Source: JAMXLG01 sp963818925
Lineage (GTDB): Bacteria > Vulcanimicrobiota > Vulcanimicrobiia > Vulcanimicrobiales > Vulcanimicrobiaceae
DNA: 64,000 bases
NCBI GenBank assembly: GCA_963818925.1
Contig: CAWFTN010000001.1
Span: forward strand, 930,001 to 994,000
Direction: 5' to 3'
Shown: positions 1 to 8,521 of the stretch, one piece after another
Layout: every line of letters begins with the position of its first letter
How positions within the stretch are numbered: the stretch's first letter is position 1
Program-made: the position numbers and the translations under genes
The notes under the pieces: generated by a model
Databases searched by the model: none
What the model was told of the DNA's origin: nothing
What the model saw: the letters and a program-made list of their open reading frames with translations, nothing else

Positions 1-1
1 C

Positions 2-1627
2 GATCACAAGGTAATCGGATTCCAGTACTTCATTACGGGCATGTTGATCATGTTGATCGCGGGTTCGTTTGCCGAACTCATGCGCTTGCAGCTGACCGAT
101 CCGAACGGCGCGATCATGGATCATAACACCTACAATGAAATGTTCACCATGCACGGCACGGCGATGGTGTGGATCGTCCTGATACCGCTGGTAACAGGTG
201 CGATCGGCAACTTCGTGATGCCGCTTCAAATCGGCGCGCGGGACGTCGCGTTTCCGTGGCTGAACATGATCAGCTTCTGGATCTTGCCGATTGCGGCGAT
301 CATACTTTTCAGCTCGATGCTTTTCGGCGGTCCGCACGCAGGATGGACGGAGTATCCGCCGATCTCGCTGGCTGACGGAACGGCGGGCGCCTTGTGGTGC
401 GCGGCGATCTTCGTCGTCGGCATCAGCTCGACGCTGACCGGAATGAACTTCATGGTGACGATCATCAAGATGCGCGCGCCCGGAATGACCTGGACGCGCA
501 TGCCGCTCTTCGTATGGGCGACGTTCGCCACTGCGTTGATGAACATGTTCGCGACGGTAGCACTCTCGGTTGCAACCGGCGCGCTCTTTCTCGAGCACGT
601 CTGGAACATTCCGTGGTACGACCCGTCGCGCGGCGGCAGCCCGGTGCTCTTCGAGCATATGTTCTGGTTCTACTCGCATCCGGCCGTCTATATCTTCATC
701 ATTCCGGCGTTCGGTGTGGTTTCCGAAGTGTTGCCAACGTTCTCGCGTAAGCCGATCTTCGGTTACAAGATGATTGCGTTCTCCTCGATGGCGATTGCGT
801 TACTGGCATTCACCGTGTGGGCGCATCACATGTTCCCGAGCGGGCTCGCGCCATGGCTGCAGTTGCCGTTCATGATCCTCACCTACGCGATCGGCATCCC
901 GACCGGTATCAAGATGTTCTCGTGGCTCGCGACGCTCTGGGGCGGTTCGATCCGATTCACGGCATCGATGCTCTACGCGATCGGGTTCCTCATTACGTTT
1001 ACGTTTGGAGGTATCACCGGCATCTTCTTAGCCTCGGTTCCGGTGGATCTCCATCTCCACGGAAGCTACTTCGTCGTCGGGCATTTCCATTATGTCGTTG
1101 CCGGCGGAGCCGTCATGGGATTCCTGGCCGCGGTTCCCTATTGGTATCCGAAAGCCACCGGCCGATTGATGAACGAACGTCTCGGACAACTTGGTTTCTG
1201 GCTGTTCTTCATCGGTCTCAATGGAACGTTCTTACCGATGCACTGGCTCGGTATCGAAGGCATGCCGCGTCGCTATGCTTCGTATGCCGCATTCGCGTCG
1301 AGCAATCCCGATGCCGTGTTCTGGAATCAATTCGAGACGGCGTTCTCGTTCCTGATGGCCATATCGGTCGGATTGCTTGTCTTCAACGCGATTTGGAGCA
1401 TCAAACACGGAAAGCTCGCGGGTATCAATCCGTGGGGCGCCCGGACGTTGGAGTGGACGATCAGTTCGCCGCCGCCGTACTACAACTTCAAATCGATTCC
1501 AGAGGTGACGGCCGGACCGTACGACTTCGAGAAGCCGTTGCCTTATAAGAACACCGATAACGCGGTCGAGCCCTATCCTGAATACGGCAAAGTCCTGATG
1601 CCGCAGCCCGCTTTGGTGGGAGCATAA
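2..1627 (+). CDS. ctaD: Cytochrome c oxidase subunit I, A2-type (5' end outside window)
   Basis: Catalytic subunit of a haem-copper oxygen reductase in the cytoplasmic membrane. The frame is open from base 2, so the gene starts before the window; the first internal ATG (41) is not the start. Helix II carries the haem ligand in MHGTAMVW. Helix VI reads YSHPAVY (671-691), holding the CuB His and the cross-linked Tyr. The CuB pair HH is at 824-829, and HFH (1082-1090) gives the high- and low-spin haem ligands. The helix VI glutamate of A1 oxidases is absent and the Tyr-Ser pair marks subfamily A2. The K-channel lysine (TGIKMFSW) is present. About 12 membrane helices are expected. Subunit III follows 3 bases downstream; subunit II is presumably upstream, outside the window. 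Confidence 0.95.
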   Translation, partial: DHKVIGFQYFITGMLIMLIAGSFAELMRLQLTDPNGAIMDHNTYNEMFTMHGTAMVWIVLIPLVTGAIGNFVMPLQIGARDVAFPWLNMISFWILPIAAIILFSSMLFGGPHAGWTEYPPISLADGTAGALWCAAIFVVGISSTLTGMNFMVTIIKMRAPGMTWTRMPLFVWATFATALMNMFATVALSVATGALFLEHVWNIPWYDPSRGGSPVLFEHMFWFYSHPAVYIFIIPAFGVVSEVLPTFSRKPIFGYKMIAFSSMAIALLAFTVWAHHMFPSGLAPWLQLPFMILTYAIGIPTGIKMFSWLATLWGGSIRFTASMLYAIGFLITFTFGGITGIFLASVPVDLHLHGSYFVVGHFHYVVAGGAVMGFLAAVPYWYPKATGRLMNERLGQLGFWLFFIGLNGTFLPMHWLGIEGMPRRYASYAAFASSNPDAVFWNQFETAFSFLMAISVGLLVFNAIWSIKHGKLAGINPWGARTLEWTISSPPPYYNFKSIPEVTAGPYDFEKPLPYKNTDNAVEPYPEYGKVLMPQPALVGA

Positions 1628-1630
1628 GCG

Positions 1631-2281
1631 ATGGCAGCTGTAAGCGCACCGCAACCTCATCTCGGCAGACACGCAGCCGTTGCGGCCCGTTTCAACGACG
1701 TCGATCCGATTTATTGGGAAACTCGAGACATTCGGCTCCTGGGGTTTGTGCTCGTTCTCCTCAGCGACTGCATTCTGTTCTCGTCGTTCATCTTCGCGTA
1801 CGTGTATCTGCGCACGTCGGCGCCGACGTGGCCTCCGTTCGTCGGGGGCCACCAGCTGCCGTGGTTCGATACAAGCTTTGCGGCGCTCAACTCCGTGATT
1901 CTGTTCGGATCAGGCGTCACGATGCATTTCGCGCTGGAGAACTGGAAGTACCTACACAAACAGAAATTCAACGCGTGGCTGATCGCCACGATGGTGCTCG
2001 GCGTCATGTTTCTGCTCGGCCAAGCGCATGAGTGGACGGGCGTCCTGCATGACGGCGTGACGTGGCCGGCGAGCACGATGGGCGCGTCGTTCTTCACGCT
2101 GACGGGTATGCATGGATTTCACGTGTTCGTCGGCGTCTGCTATCTCGCCGTTCTCGGGATTCAAGCGAATCGGGGTGTCTACACCGGATCGAGATATCTC
2201 GGGCTCACGTGCGGAACGCTCTACTGGCATTTCGTCGACGTGATTTGGGTTGCACTCTTCTTCCTGTTCTATTTATGGTGA
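1631..2281 (+). CDS. ctaE: Cytochrome c oxidase subunit III
   Basis: 216-residue integral membrane subunit of the haem-copper oxidase, without redox centres. The family is recognised from the pattern of about five hydrophobic helices, the acidic helix motif HEWTG in the middle and the C-terminal motif WHFVDVIWVALF. The N-terminal 30 residues are soluble, and the first helix begins near residue 35. It starts 3 bases after ctaD and is clearly co-transcribed with it. The length is slightly above the 190-205 usual for five-helix versions. Confident on family. Confidence 0.93.
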   Translation: MAAVSAPQPHLGRHAAVAARFNDVDPIYWETRDIRLLGFVLVLLSDCILFSSFIFAYVYLRTSAPTWPPFVGGHQLPWFDTSFAALNSVILFGSGVTMHFALENWKYLHKQKFNAWLIATMVLGVMFLLGQAHEWTGVLHDGVTWPASTMGASFFTLTGMHGFHVFVGVCYLAVLGIQANRGVYTGSRYLGLTCGTLYWHFVDVIWVALFFLFYLW

Positions 2282-2284
2282 GTG

Positions 2285-2488
2285 ATGGACGCAGCTACAA
2301 TTGAGAAATGGATTGCGCTGGCTGGCGCAATCGTCGTCGGCATAACAGCCTTCGTCCAACTCCGTAATGATTGGGACGCACGCGGACTCGATGCCGTCGT
2401 CACCAAGGTCTTGCTCGGCTTGATGGCGCTCGGTTGCATCTTCGCGCTGTTGGCGGCGCTTCACATCTTAGGAGTACACACATCATGA
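2285..2488 (+). CDS. Small membrane protein, possible oxidase accessory subunit
   Basis: 67 residues with two predicted helices (about residues 8-25 and 40-62) and a short charged loop RNDWDARG between them. The start is ATG 2285; a GTG directly before it (2282) would add one residue. It begins 3 bases after ctaE and its stop overlaps the next start (ATGA at 2485-2488), so it belongs to the oxidase operon. Position and topology suggest a small accessory or subunit-IV-like protein, but I recognise no family motif. Confidence 0.6.
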   Translation: MDAATIEKWIALAGAIVVGITAFVQLRNDWDARGLDAVVTKVLLGLMALGCIFALLAALHILGVHTS

Positions 2489-2712
2489 GCCATGACGCGC
2501 ACGGAGCATCGAACGGCGGCGTTCCGCCGGCGCATATGCTCGATAAACTCGGCTTTGGGATCCCAAACGGCGCGTTGCTGTTCGTTCTGTTCTCGATCAT
2601 CCTTGCGATCATGCAAGGATCGTTCGTCGTTGCTTCTTCGCCGTGGGGGCATAGCTGGCCGTCCACCAACTCGACGACCGTTACGCTGCCGCCCTCGCAC
2701 CTGTCGCCGTAG
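2485..2712 (+). CDS. Small single-helix membrane protein in oxidase operon
   Basis: 75 residues. The ATG at 2485 overlaps the previous stop, and a good Shine-Dalgarno AGGAG lies at 2470-2474. The N-terminus is His/Gly-rich and soluble, one hydrophobic helix spans about residues 28-50, and a Ser/Thr/Pro-rich tail of about 25 residues probably faces the periplasm. The open frame extends upstream to 2371, but that part overlaps the previous gene and reads like a shadow. Function unknown. Placement suggests assembly or stability of the oxidase. Confidence 0.55.
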   Translation: MSHDAHGASNGGVPPAHMLDKLGFGIPNGALLFVLFSIILAIMQGSFVVASSPWGHSWPSTNSTTVTLPPSHLSP

Positions 2713-2727
2713 CAGCACTCCGGTGGT

Positions 2728-3402
2728 GTGACGATGGCGCCGGTGGTACCCGGTTATGTGCCGTTCGCGCTTCTCGTCGCGCTCGAAGCGGTCGCCGTCG
2801 TGGCATGGATCATGACCGTCATGCGTCGACACGCGGATCTTTCAGCGGCATTGCTGCTTTGCGCTCGCTGTGTGCGGTTGCACTCCCGCGCTGAGCGAGT
2901 TGCGAGCGTTGCGGACGCGCTCGCCGTCGGCGCTCTTGCATTCCTCGTGGCGCTTCCGTTCGTCGCAGCCTGCTACGAGAGCGGATTCACGCCTCTTCGC
3001 GTCCTGCTAGCGGTGTCAGCCGTCGTCGCGGTTCTCGCCGTCGCAGCCGAGGTCGACTTTTTCGCACGGACCGTGGCTGCGCGTATATTTCGACAGTTTA
3101 CCTGGAATGCACGGCCCCAGAGGATCATCGGCGGCGGCGCGCGCTGGTTCGGCGTTATCCTCGCCCTCTATCTGTTTCAACGCCCCGATCTCCCCGGCCG
3201 CGGGCTTGCCGGATTGTTCGGCGGCGTCGGAGCGGAACTCGCCGCGGACCTTTCCTCCGCGTCGGCGATTTATGTCGCCGCGGCGATCCTATTGCTTTCG
3301 GAAATCGTTGCGCTTGCCGCGCGGTGGCTGATTCCGTTCGCGCTCAACAGCTTACCGATGACGCTTGCGGCGCAACACGAGCCGCACGGGCGCTCGACGT
3401 GA
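2728..3402 (+). CDS. Multi-pass membrane protein of the MoxR operon
   Basis: 224 residues from GTG 2728 (ATG 2734 is an alternative). About five hydrophobic segments are visible, at roughly 10-28, 65-85, 90-108, 135-150 and 180-205. No catalytic or cofactor motif is recognised. Two cysteines sit close together in the first loop (LLCARC). Its stop overlaps the likely moxR start (GTGA at 3399-3402), tying it to the downstream MoxR/DUF58 genes, while it begins 15 bases after the oxidase genes. The oxidase and MoxR units may therefore be one transcript. Confidence 0.6.
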   Translation: MTMAPVVPGYVPFALLVALEAVAVVAWIMTVMRRHADLSAALLLCARCVRLHSRAERVASVADALAVGALAFLVALPFVAACYESGFTPLRVLLAVSAVVAVLAVAAEVDFFARTVAARIFRQFTWNARPQRIIGGGARWFGVILALYLFQRPDLPGRGLAGLFGGVGAELAADLSSASAIYVAAAILLLSEIVALAARWLIPFALNSLPMTLAAQHEPHGRST

Positions 3403-4361
3403 ACAGCGCAACGTCGTTGGATGCTGCGCGCGGCGACGTCGAGCGTCTGATCTCCAATATCGAACGTGTGATTATCGGTAAGCGCGAGGTCGTCGATCTC
3501 GTCGTTGCAGCATTGCTCTCGCGCGGGCACGTCTTGCTCGAAGATCGGCCCGGCGTCGGAAAAACGATGCTTGCGCGCACGCTGGCGCGTTCGATCTCGT
3601 GCGAATTCAAACGCATCCAATGCACGCCCGATCTCTTGCCGGTCGATATCACGGGGTATGTCGATCCGCGAAACGACGTCTTCATTTCCGGCCCGGTGTT
3701 CGCGAACATCGTGCTCGCGGACGAACTCAACCGCGCGATGCCGCGCACGCAAAGCGCGCTCTTGGAAGCTATGGGCGAGGGCCAGGTCACCGTCGACGGA
3801 ACCACCCATTCGCTGCCCAATCCCTTTATCGTAATCGCTACACAGAATCCAATCGAACACTCGGGCGTCAACGATCTGCCGGAGGCGCAACTCGACCGCT
3901 TCCAATTGTTGCTCTCGCCGGGATATCCGAGCGAAGACGAAGAGATCGAGATTCTGCGCGATCGCATGGTCGACGATCCGCTCGCGAGCGTCCCGGCGGT
4001 GCTCACGATCGATCGCGTGCGCGAACTGATGGCACTTGTAAAGAACGTCGTGATCGACGAACGTCTGTTGCGCTATATCATCGCCGCCGTGCGGCAAACA
4101 CGCCTGTCTGACGAGCTCGTGCTCGGCGCTAGTCCGCGCGCAGCCGTCCAACTCATGCAGCTTTCTCGCGCCTATGCACTCGTGCAAGGACGCGTCTACG
4201 TAACGCCGGATGACGTCAAGGCGCTGTTCGTTCACGCGCTTCCGCACCGGCTCATTCCCAAAGTCATGCCCGAGTCGCTGATGAGCATGACGGAATGGAA
4301 GAAGCAGCTCGTGCGGCGTCTCATCGACTCAATTCCGGTTCCCGACGCCGTTCCCGCATGA
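3399..4361 (+). CDS. MoxR-family AAA+ ATPase
   Basis: 320 residues from GTG 3399. The reading frame is open further upstream (GTG 3324), but the 3399 start gives the 4-base GTGA overlap seen throughout this operon and removes a 79-base overlap. Walker A EDRPGVGKT is at about residues 48-56, Walker B IVLADEL at 104-110, and sensor 1 is ATQNP. The C-terminal lid domain runs to the end. MoxR proteins act as chaperone-like ATPases, usually partnered with DUF58 or VWA proteins, here encoded directly downstream. The substrate is unknown. Confidence 0.92.
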   Translation: MNSATSLDAARGDVERLISNIERVIIGKREVVDLVVAALLSRGHVLLEDRPGVGKTMLARTLARSISCEFKRIQCTPDLLPVDITGYVDPRNDVFISGPVFANIVLADELNRAMPRTQSALLEAMGEGQVTVDGTTHSLPNPFIVIATQNPIEHSGVNDLPEAQLDRFQLLLSPGYPSEDEEIEILRDRMVDDPLASVPAVLTIDRVRELMALVKNVVIDERLLRYIIAAVRQTRLSDELVLGASPRAAVQLMQLSRAYALVQGRVYVTPDDVKALFVHALPHRLIPKVMPESLMSMTEWKKQLVRRLIDSIPVPDAVPA

Positions 4362-5521
4362 GACGGCCGGCGCACTTCGAATTTACGATCGCACCGCCGG
4401 CCGGCATCGCCATGTTCGCAGGATCGATCGTGATCGCCGGGGTCGCGGGCGCCTTTCGCCCTTCGATTCGCGAATTCACCGTCTTCGCGATCGCATTTCC
4501 GCTCGTCTGGATCGCTCTCTCGACGATTGCGACGTTGATTGCAGCAAGCGCGCTTCGAATTCGGCGCGTCGACGTGCCGTCGAGAACGCGAGCGTTGACG
4601 ACCTTTCGGTTACGTCTCACGCTCTCACTCGGCGCACGAACGTTTCCGGCGATCGGCGTGCAGGCGACGGCGCGATTTTCGCTTGCGGGTTCCGTGATGG
4701 AAGCGGGTCCGTGGTCGGAGATTCCAATTCTGTCGACCCGTCGCGCGGGCGCATCACAGTGGGATGTGACGACGAACCGGCGAGGAATGCTGCTCGTTGG
4801 ACCGTTCCGCGCCGCCGTCGCGTTGCCGGGAAGCGCCGTGCGCGTCACGGCAGTGTTTGACACGGTCCATGCCGTTACGGTTTTGCCGGCGATCTACCAA
4901 TTACAGCCGTTCGTCGACTCGTTGCTTGCAGGTCGTCACGCGGCGTCGGGGCGGTTCGAAAAACTTCCGACGGCCATCGAAGAGTACGTCGGCGTGCGGG
5001 AATATCGTCCCGGCGATTCTCCGAAACTCATTCATCGCGTGCTCTCGCTGCGCACGCGCGATCCGAATCGCTACTACGTGCGCGAACTCGAGGATCCGAC
5101 GGGGGACGATCTCAGCCTCGTACTCGATACGGCACCGCCGCTTGACGGTGACGAGGAACTTCGCCGTTACCGTCTCGAGAAAGCGATCTGCTTCGTGTAC
5201 GCACTGTGCCGGACGTTTGCGGCGCTAAAGCTGACCGTTCGATTCGTCTGTCAGCGCAACGCGCATGAAGTCGTCACGTTGCGCTTGCGTCCGCGCGACA
5301 CGGATCTCGATCGCCTTCAGATGGAACTCGCGACGATCGACCTTCGCGGCGACCGCACGACCATCGCGCGCATTCTCGTCGACGAGGTGCAGCGTCATGG
5401 ATCGGCTGTGATCTTCATCAGTCTACGGCAACGCGAGCACGCGGACCAGCAGCGTCTTCCGATGGTAACGTTGACGCCCGATCACGTACCGGTATTTACT
5501 CGCGAGGTGGTTCAACACTGA
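4358..5521 (+). CDS. DUF58 domain protein (MoxR partner)
   Basis: 387 residues from ATG 4358, which overlaps the moxR stop (ATGA). Two hydrophobic segments near the N-terminus (about 10-55) anchor it in the membrane. The DUF58 core lies at about residues 195-300 and shows the family motif VREYRPGDSPKLIHRV and a downstream RDPNRYYVRE stretch. The C-terminal half is VWA-like, with LSLVLDTAPP at its start. MoxR-DUF58 pairs are a conserved module whose molecular role in most bacteria is undefined. The stop overlaps the next ATG by one base. Confidence 0.88.
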   Translation: MRRPAHFEFTIAPPAGIAMFAGSIVIAGVAGAFRPSIREFTVFAIAFPLVWIALSTIATLIAASALRIRRVDVPSRTRALTTFRLRLTLSLGARTFPAIGVQATARFSLAGSVMEAGPWSEIPILSTRRAGASQWDVTTNRRGMLLVGPFRAAVALPGSAVRVTAVFDTVHAVTVLPAIYQLQPFVDSLLAGRHAASGRFEKLPTAIEEYVGVREYRPGDSPKLIHRVLSLRTRDPNRYYVRELEDPTGDDLSLVLDTAPPLDGDEELRRYRLEKAICFVYALCRTFAALKLTVRFVCQRNAHEVVTLRLRPRDTDLDRLQMELATIDLRGDRTTIARILVDEVQRHGSAVIFISLRQREHADQQRLPMVTLTPDHVPVFTREVVQH

Positions 5522-6210
5522 TGCGTTGGATTCGCGGAACGGACCCGGCATTCTATCAAAAAGAACCGTACGTGCTCCGGACTCACGCGGAGATTCCGCG
5601 GTACGCGGAGGACGCGCAAGTCGAAGTGCGCCTCGAAGTGCTGCGCACCGATTGGCTGCTGCGCGTCGCCACAGCGATCGTCGGCGTGGCCGCATACGCG
5701 TTGATCGCGATCCCGGCCGTGTGGACTCGTTTCGATGCGGCAGTGCTCGGCGTTAGCGCGATCGTTACGGTGCTGCTCTTTCGCGTGCGCGGGCGTCTTC
5801 GAGGTACGCTCGCCGCGCTAGCCATTGGGCTTCTCTTTGCCCTTCACACGCAGCCGATTTCCGTTGCTCCGCTCGTTGGCATGCTCGCAGCGGGCGTGAG
5901 CCTCGTCGGCAGCATCGTCGTCGAACGCGAGTGGCGCGCAAGACCGCAGGTCGTGACGTGGGCGGCCTTTGCCGCGCTGCTCCTCGTATGCGCGTTCGCG
6001 ATCCTGTTCAGTGCGCCGGTCGTCGAGATGCATTTGCCGGTTGAGATCGCGACTATCGCGGTCGCATATTTATGCGTTTGTATCATCGCCGGACGGCTTC
6101 GCCGGGCGGAGCTGCTCGCGCGTCCTGAGGGCGTGCTCTCTCTTCCTCAAAGCATCGTTCCATTGCTCGAACGTTCGCACGACCATGCCATCATCTGCTG
6201 GCTTGTATAG
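5521..6210 (+). CDS. Membrane protein of the MoxR-DUF58 operon
   Basis: 229 residues from ATG 5521, sharing one base with the DUF58 stop. A soluble N-terminus of about 45 residues is followed by six or so hydrophobic helices (about 48-66, 70-88, 95-112, 115-130, 140-162, 168-185) and a short charged tail. In comparable operons this position is often held by the membrane half of a transglutaminase-like protein. No Cys-His-Asp transglutaminase triad is visible here, so the function stays open. Confidence 0.65.
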   Translation: MRWIRGTDPAFYQKEPYVLRTHAEIPRYAEDAQVEVRLEVLRTDWLLRVATAIVGVAAYALIAIPAVWTRFDAAVLGVSAIVTVLLFRVRGRLRGTLAALAIGLLFALHTQPISVAPLVGMLAAGVSLVGSIVVEREWRARPQVVTWAAFAALLLVCAFAILFSAPVVEMHLPVEIATIAVAYLCVCIIAGRLRRAELLARPEGVLSLPQSIVPLLERSHDHAIICWLV

Positions 6211-6538
6211 TCCGCCGCTTCGTTTGCGGCTCGCGCTCACCGCCATCGCCGTTGCGGCGGTGATCTTGTCATTGGGTCTGGCATTTGCATCCGTCACGAT
6301 CCCGCGTTCGATCGCGCACGCGCAGCAGCTACGGCAGCAACAGGCGCAGGCGGCGCGAGAGGCTGCGAACGCAGCGTCCGCGACGCAATCCGAAGCGGCA
6401 GCGACGACGCGCGCGCGGGAAACGCCTGAGCGTAACCATCCTGCGATATTATGGGGACTGCTCGCGCCCTGGGCACTCGCCGTTGATGCGATCGCCGTAC
6501 TGGGCTTTATAGTGGCGCTGCGAATATGGCGACAATGA
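6185..6538 (+). CDS. Small two-helix membrane protein with Ala/Gln-rich linker
   Basis: 117 residues from ATG 6185, overlapping the previous gene by 26 bases. The frame stays open upstream, but that part is an Arg/Ser/Cys-rich shadow. Helix 1 covers about residues 15-37, then an Ala/Gln/Arg-rich, probably coiled-coil segment (about 40-85), then helix 2 (about 90-112). Such a helix-coil-helix hairpin could hold a periplasmic stalk. It overlaps the following gene by 13 bases and is translationally coupled to it. No family recognised. Confidence 0.55.
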   Translation: MPSSAGLYSPPLRLRLALTAIAVAAVILSLGLAFASVTIPRSIAHAQQLRQQQAQAAREAANAASATQSEAAATTRARETPERNHPAILWGLLAPWALAVDAIAVLGFIVALRIWRQ

Positions 6539-6903
6539 ATGAGGCGCTGTGGTCGCGCGCATTGCGTGCCCTCGACGTGCGCGGACTGCTTCCGATGAGC
6601 CGAGCGGGACTCACGCCGCGCGAGTTAGCCGTGCACGTCGCGCGCCGCGGCGAGGAACGTCTCAGACTGCTCGTCGATGGATGGTACTATCCCGCATCGT
6701 ATGGACGCGTCGATGGATCGCTCACAAACGATCAGGCTGCGAAGATCGTTGCCGCTCTCGAGTCGGAGAACGAAGGCGCACAACCGCAGCAGGCTCGCTT
6801 CGAAATATCAAGCCCCAGAATCGAGCCGGCGCCACGCGCTCGGTTTGTATATTGCGATCTATGCGGCCAAGCGCTAGTGGAGGGCGAGACGTTGCGGCGT
6901 TAG
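6526..6903 (+). CDS. DUF4129-like C-terminal domain protein with CxxC tail
   Basis: 125 residues. The middle (about 28-75) has the DUF4129 pattern: a TPRELA turn, then two helices ending in YYPASYGR. DUF4129 is usually the C-terminal domain of membrane transglutaminase-like proteins in MoxR-DUF58 operons. Here it stands alone as a soluble protein. The C-terminus adds YCDLCGQAL, a single CxxC that could bind a metal only with a partner. It is the last gene of the operon and overlaps the stop of the convergent gene by 4 bases. The family call is moderate. Confidence 0.6.
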   Translation: MATMNEALWSRALRALDVRGLLPMSRAGLTPRELAVHVARRGEERLRLLVDGWYYPASYGRVDGSLTNDQAAKIVAALESENEGAQPQQARFEISSPRIEPAPRARFVYCDLCGQALVEGETLRR

Positions 6904-7475
6904 CCGAACTTGCGCCGTCGTTTGTCGTCGTCTGCGACGCCGATGCCGAACGGCGTGATTTCGGACGGAAGCACGCCGGTCGGGTGACCGTCAATTTTGT
7001 GAATGCCGCCGTATGGACTGAATTCGACGACGACAGGCCATAATTGCCGGTTTCTCATGTCCGATGGCCACTCACCCAGCGGCCACTCACCGAGGATCAT
7101 CTGTTCGGCGTCGAGCGCCGCGACATAGTAGACCGGTTCGCCGTCCTTGATCCTATACCGAATGTAGCCGTCAACCGTGTAGATCGGTCTGAACGTTTCG
7201 AATAGGGCGCGCGCCGACGGCGCGATGAAAACGATCGCGTAAATGAAAAATGCAATCGAAGCAAGTCCGAAAATCGGAGCGAGCAGCAATGCCGCTTCTT
7301 GTTTTCGCAAAAGCATACCGATGGGCAGTAACGCGAAGAATATAGCGACAACGAGCGGCTCGATGGCGATCGTAAACCGGCCCAAGAATCCGCGCACCAC
7401 CACGCGCCGCTCGGCGCGCGTCCACGGCCGTCGTGCAACATTGGGGCTTAATCGGTCCGAGAGGCGCCGTCCCAT
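6900..7475 (-). CDS. Membrane protein of unknown function
   Basis: 191 residues. A basic N-terminus of about 30 residues is followed by two close hydrophobic helices (about 38-58 and 65-85). The remaining 105 residues are soluble and beta-rich (IYTVDGYIRYRI, then YYVAALDA), resembling a small membrane-anchored sensor or PH-like fold, but I cannot assign a family. A short segment LGEWP is directly repeated near residue 128-137. Convergent with the MoxR operon. Confidence 0.6.
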   Translation of the reverse strand: MGRRLSDRLSPNVARRPWTRAERRVVVRGFLGRFTIAIEPLVVAIFFALLPIGMLLRKQEAALLLAPIFGLASIAFFIYAIVFIAPSARALFETFRPIYTVDGYIRYRIKDGEPVYYVAALDAEQMILGEWPLGEWPSDMRNRQLWPVVVEFSPYGGIHKIDGHPTGVLPSEITPFGIGVADDDKRRRKFG

Positions 7476-7491
7476 GCCTACATTATACCTT

Positions 7492-7986
7492 TTATACCTT
7501 TCCTGGCGGTGAGCCCGCGTTTTCTAGGAGCGCGGCTATCTCAACGCCGCTCACGTCGTGCGCGGAAGCAAATCCGAGGACCAGCCGTCCATCGATTGGT
7601 TGCAGCCGGATCGCATCGAAGTCCGGAAGCGTGCGCAGCGTCCGTACCGTGTCGCCTTGCCGTTGCTCGAGGGCCGACCAAACGGCATCGGCCGCTGCGG
7701 ACCCCTGCGCGAGGAACCAGACGGCAACGTTAATGGAAAATCGAGCCCGCATATACGCGTCGTTGATCTTCGACTCGGTATCGACGACGAGCACCGACGC
7801 AGGCCGCTGCGAACGCAACGGAGCGCTGTGCGATGCGAGCTTGCTTACGACGATTGCGAGCGTACCTGCGACGATCGCAAACGGCGTGTAGCTCACCATC
7901 GGAGATCCGTCTTCATCGATCGTTGAAAGTGCGAGCCATGCCTGTTCTGAAAGCAGACGGCTCGCTTTTATCGAATACTTTTCCAT
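7492..7986 (-). CDS. Pyridoxamine 5'-phosphate oxidase-fold flavin/haem-binding protein
   Basis: 164 residues matching the split-barrel PNPOx-like/HugZ group. It begins with an N-terminal helix, then WLALSTIDEDGSPMVSYTPF (first strands) and a flavin-loop-like SKLASHSAPL, where family members usually have LAxHTxNL. The C-terminal part with DFDAIRLQP and GFASAHDVSG is also HugZ-like. Members bind FMN or haem and act as oxidoreductases or haem-degrading enzymes. Its start codon overlaps the divergent start of the next gene within a single CATG (7984-7987). Confidence 0.75.
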   Translation of the reverse strand: MEKYSIKASRLLSEQAWLALSTIDEDGSPMVSYTPFAIVAGTLAIVVSKLASHSAPLRSQRPASVLVVDTESKINDAYMRARFSINVAVWFLAQGSAAADAVWSALEQRQGDTVRTLRTLPDFDAIRLQPIDGRLVLGFASAHDVSGVEIAALLENAGSPPGKV

Positions 7987-8521
7987 GTCCGACGATACAC
8001 CGAACGAACCGATCGAACTGCCGTCGCTATCGGCCGAGCGGCATGGGCCATGCGCGGCCGTGTGCGTGAACGGTCATGTGTATGCATGGGAGACCGAAGC
8101 GCCGCTCGCTCCAAACCATTGCGCGAAGTGCGGGGCCGGCGTCATTATTGCGTGTCCGCGCTGCCGCACTCCGCTGCCGGCCGACGGCGAAATGCTCAAG
8201 TGGGTACCGTACCACGCGTACTGCTTTCATTGCGGAAACGCGTACCCATGGCGAGCTGACGATGTAGCGCGCATCAAACGCACGCTCTCCGAACAGGCCG
8301 AAGTCGAACGCTGGTCCGACGCCGTCAAGGCGCGCGCGAATGAACTCGTCGACGACATCGCCGCGGATCGTGCCGCTGCCTCCGGCATCAACAGCGCGTT
8401 GAAGTGGTTGGGCGAACACGGTGCCGAGACCGCAACGCCCACCATTCTCGATGCGCTCGAGACGCTCGCAGACATGGAGCTCAAGCAATCGTTGCGATCC
8501 AATTATCCCGGCGCCTTTTGA
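7985..8521 (+). CDS. DUF2321-like zinc-ribbon protein
   Basis: 178 residues. The N-terminal half holds four metal-binding pairs or near-pairs: CVNGHVY, HCAKCG, CPRCRTPL and CFHCG, consistent with two zinc ribbons. The C-terminal half is helical (about 95-178) and rich in Glu, Asp and Ala. The arrangement resembles DUF2321, a family without known function. The start lies in the CATG shared with the divergent flavin-fold gene. Its end overlaps the end of the following minus-strand gene by 19 bases. Confidence 0.72.
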   Translation: MSDDTPNEPIELPSLSAERHGPCAAVCVNGHVYAWETEAPLAPNHCAKCGAGVIIACPRCRTPLPADGEMLKWVPYHAYCFHCGNAYPWRADDVARIKRTLSEQAEVERWSDAVKARANELVDDIAADRAAASGINSALKWLGEHGAETATPTILDALETLADMELKQSLRSNYPGAF

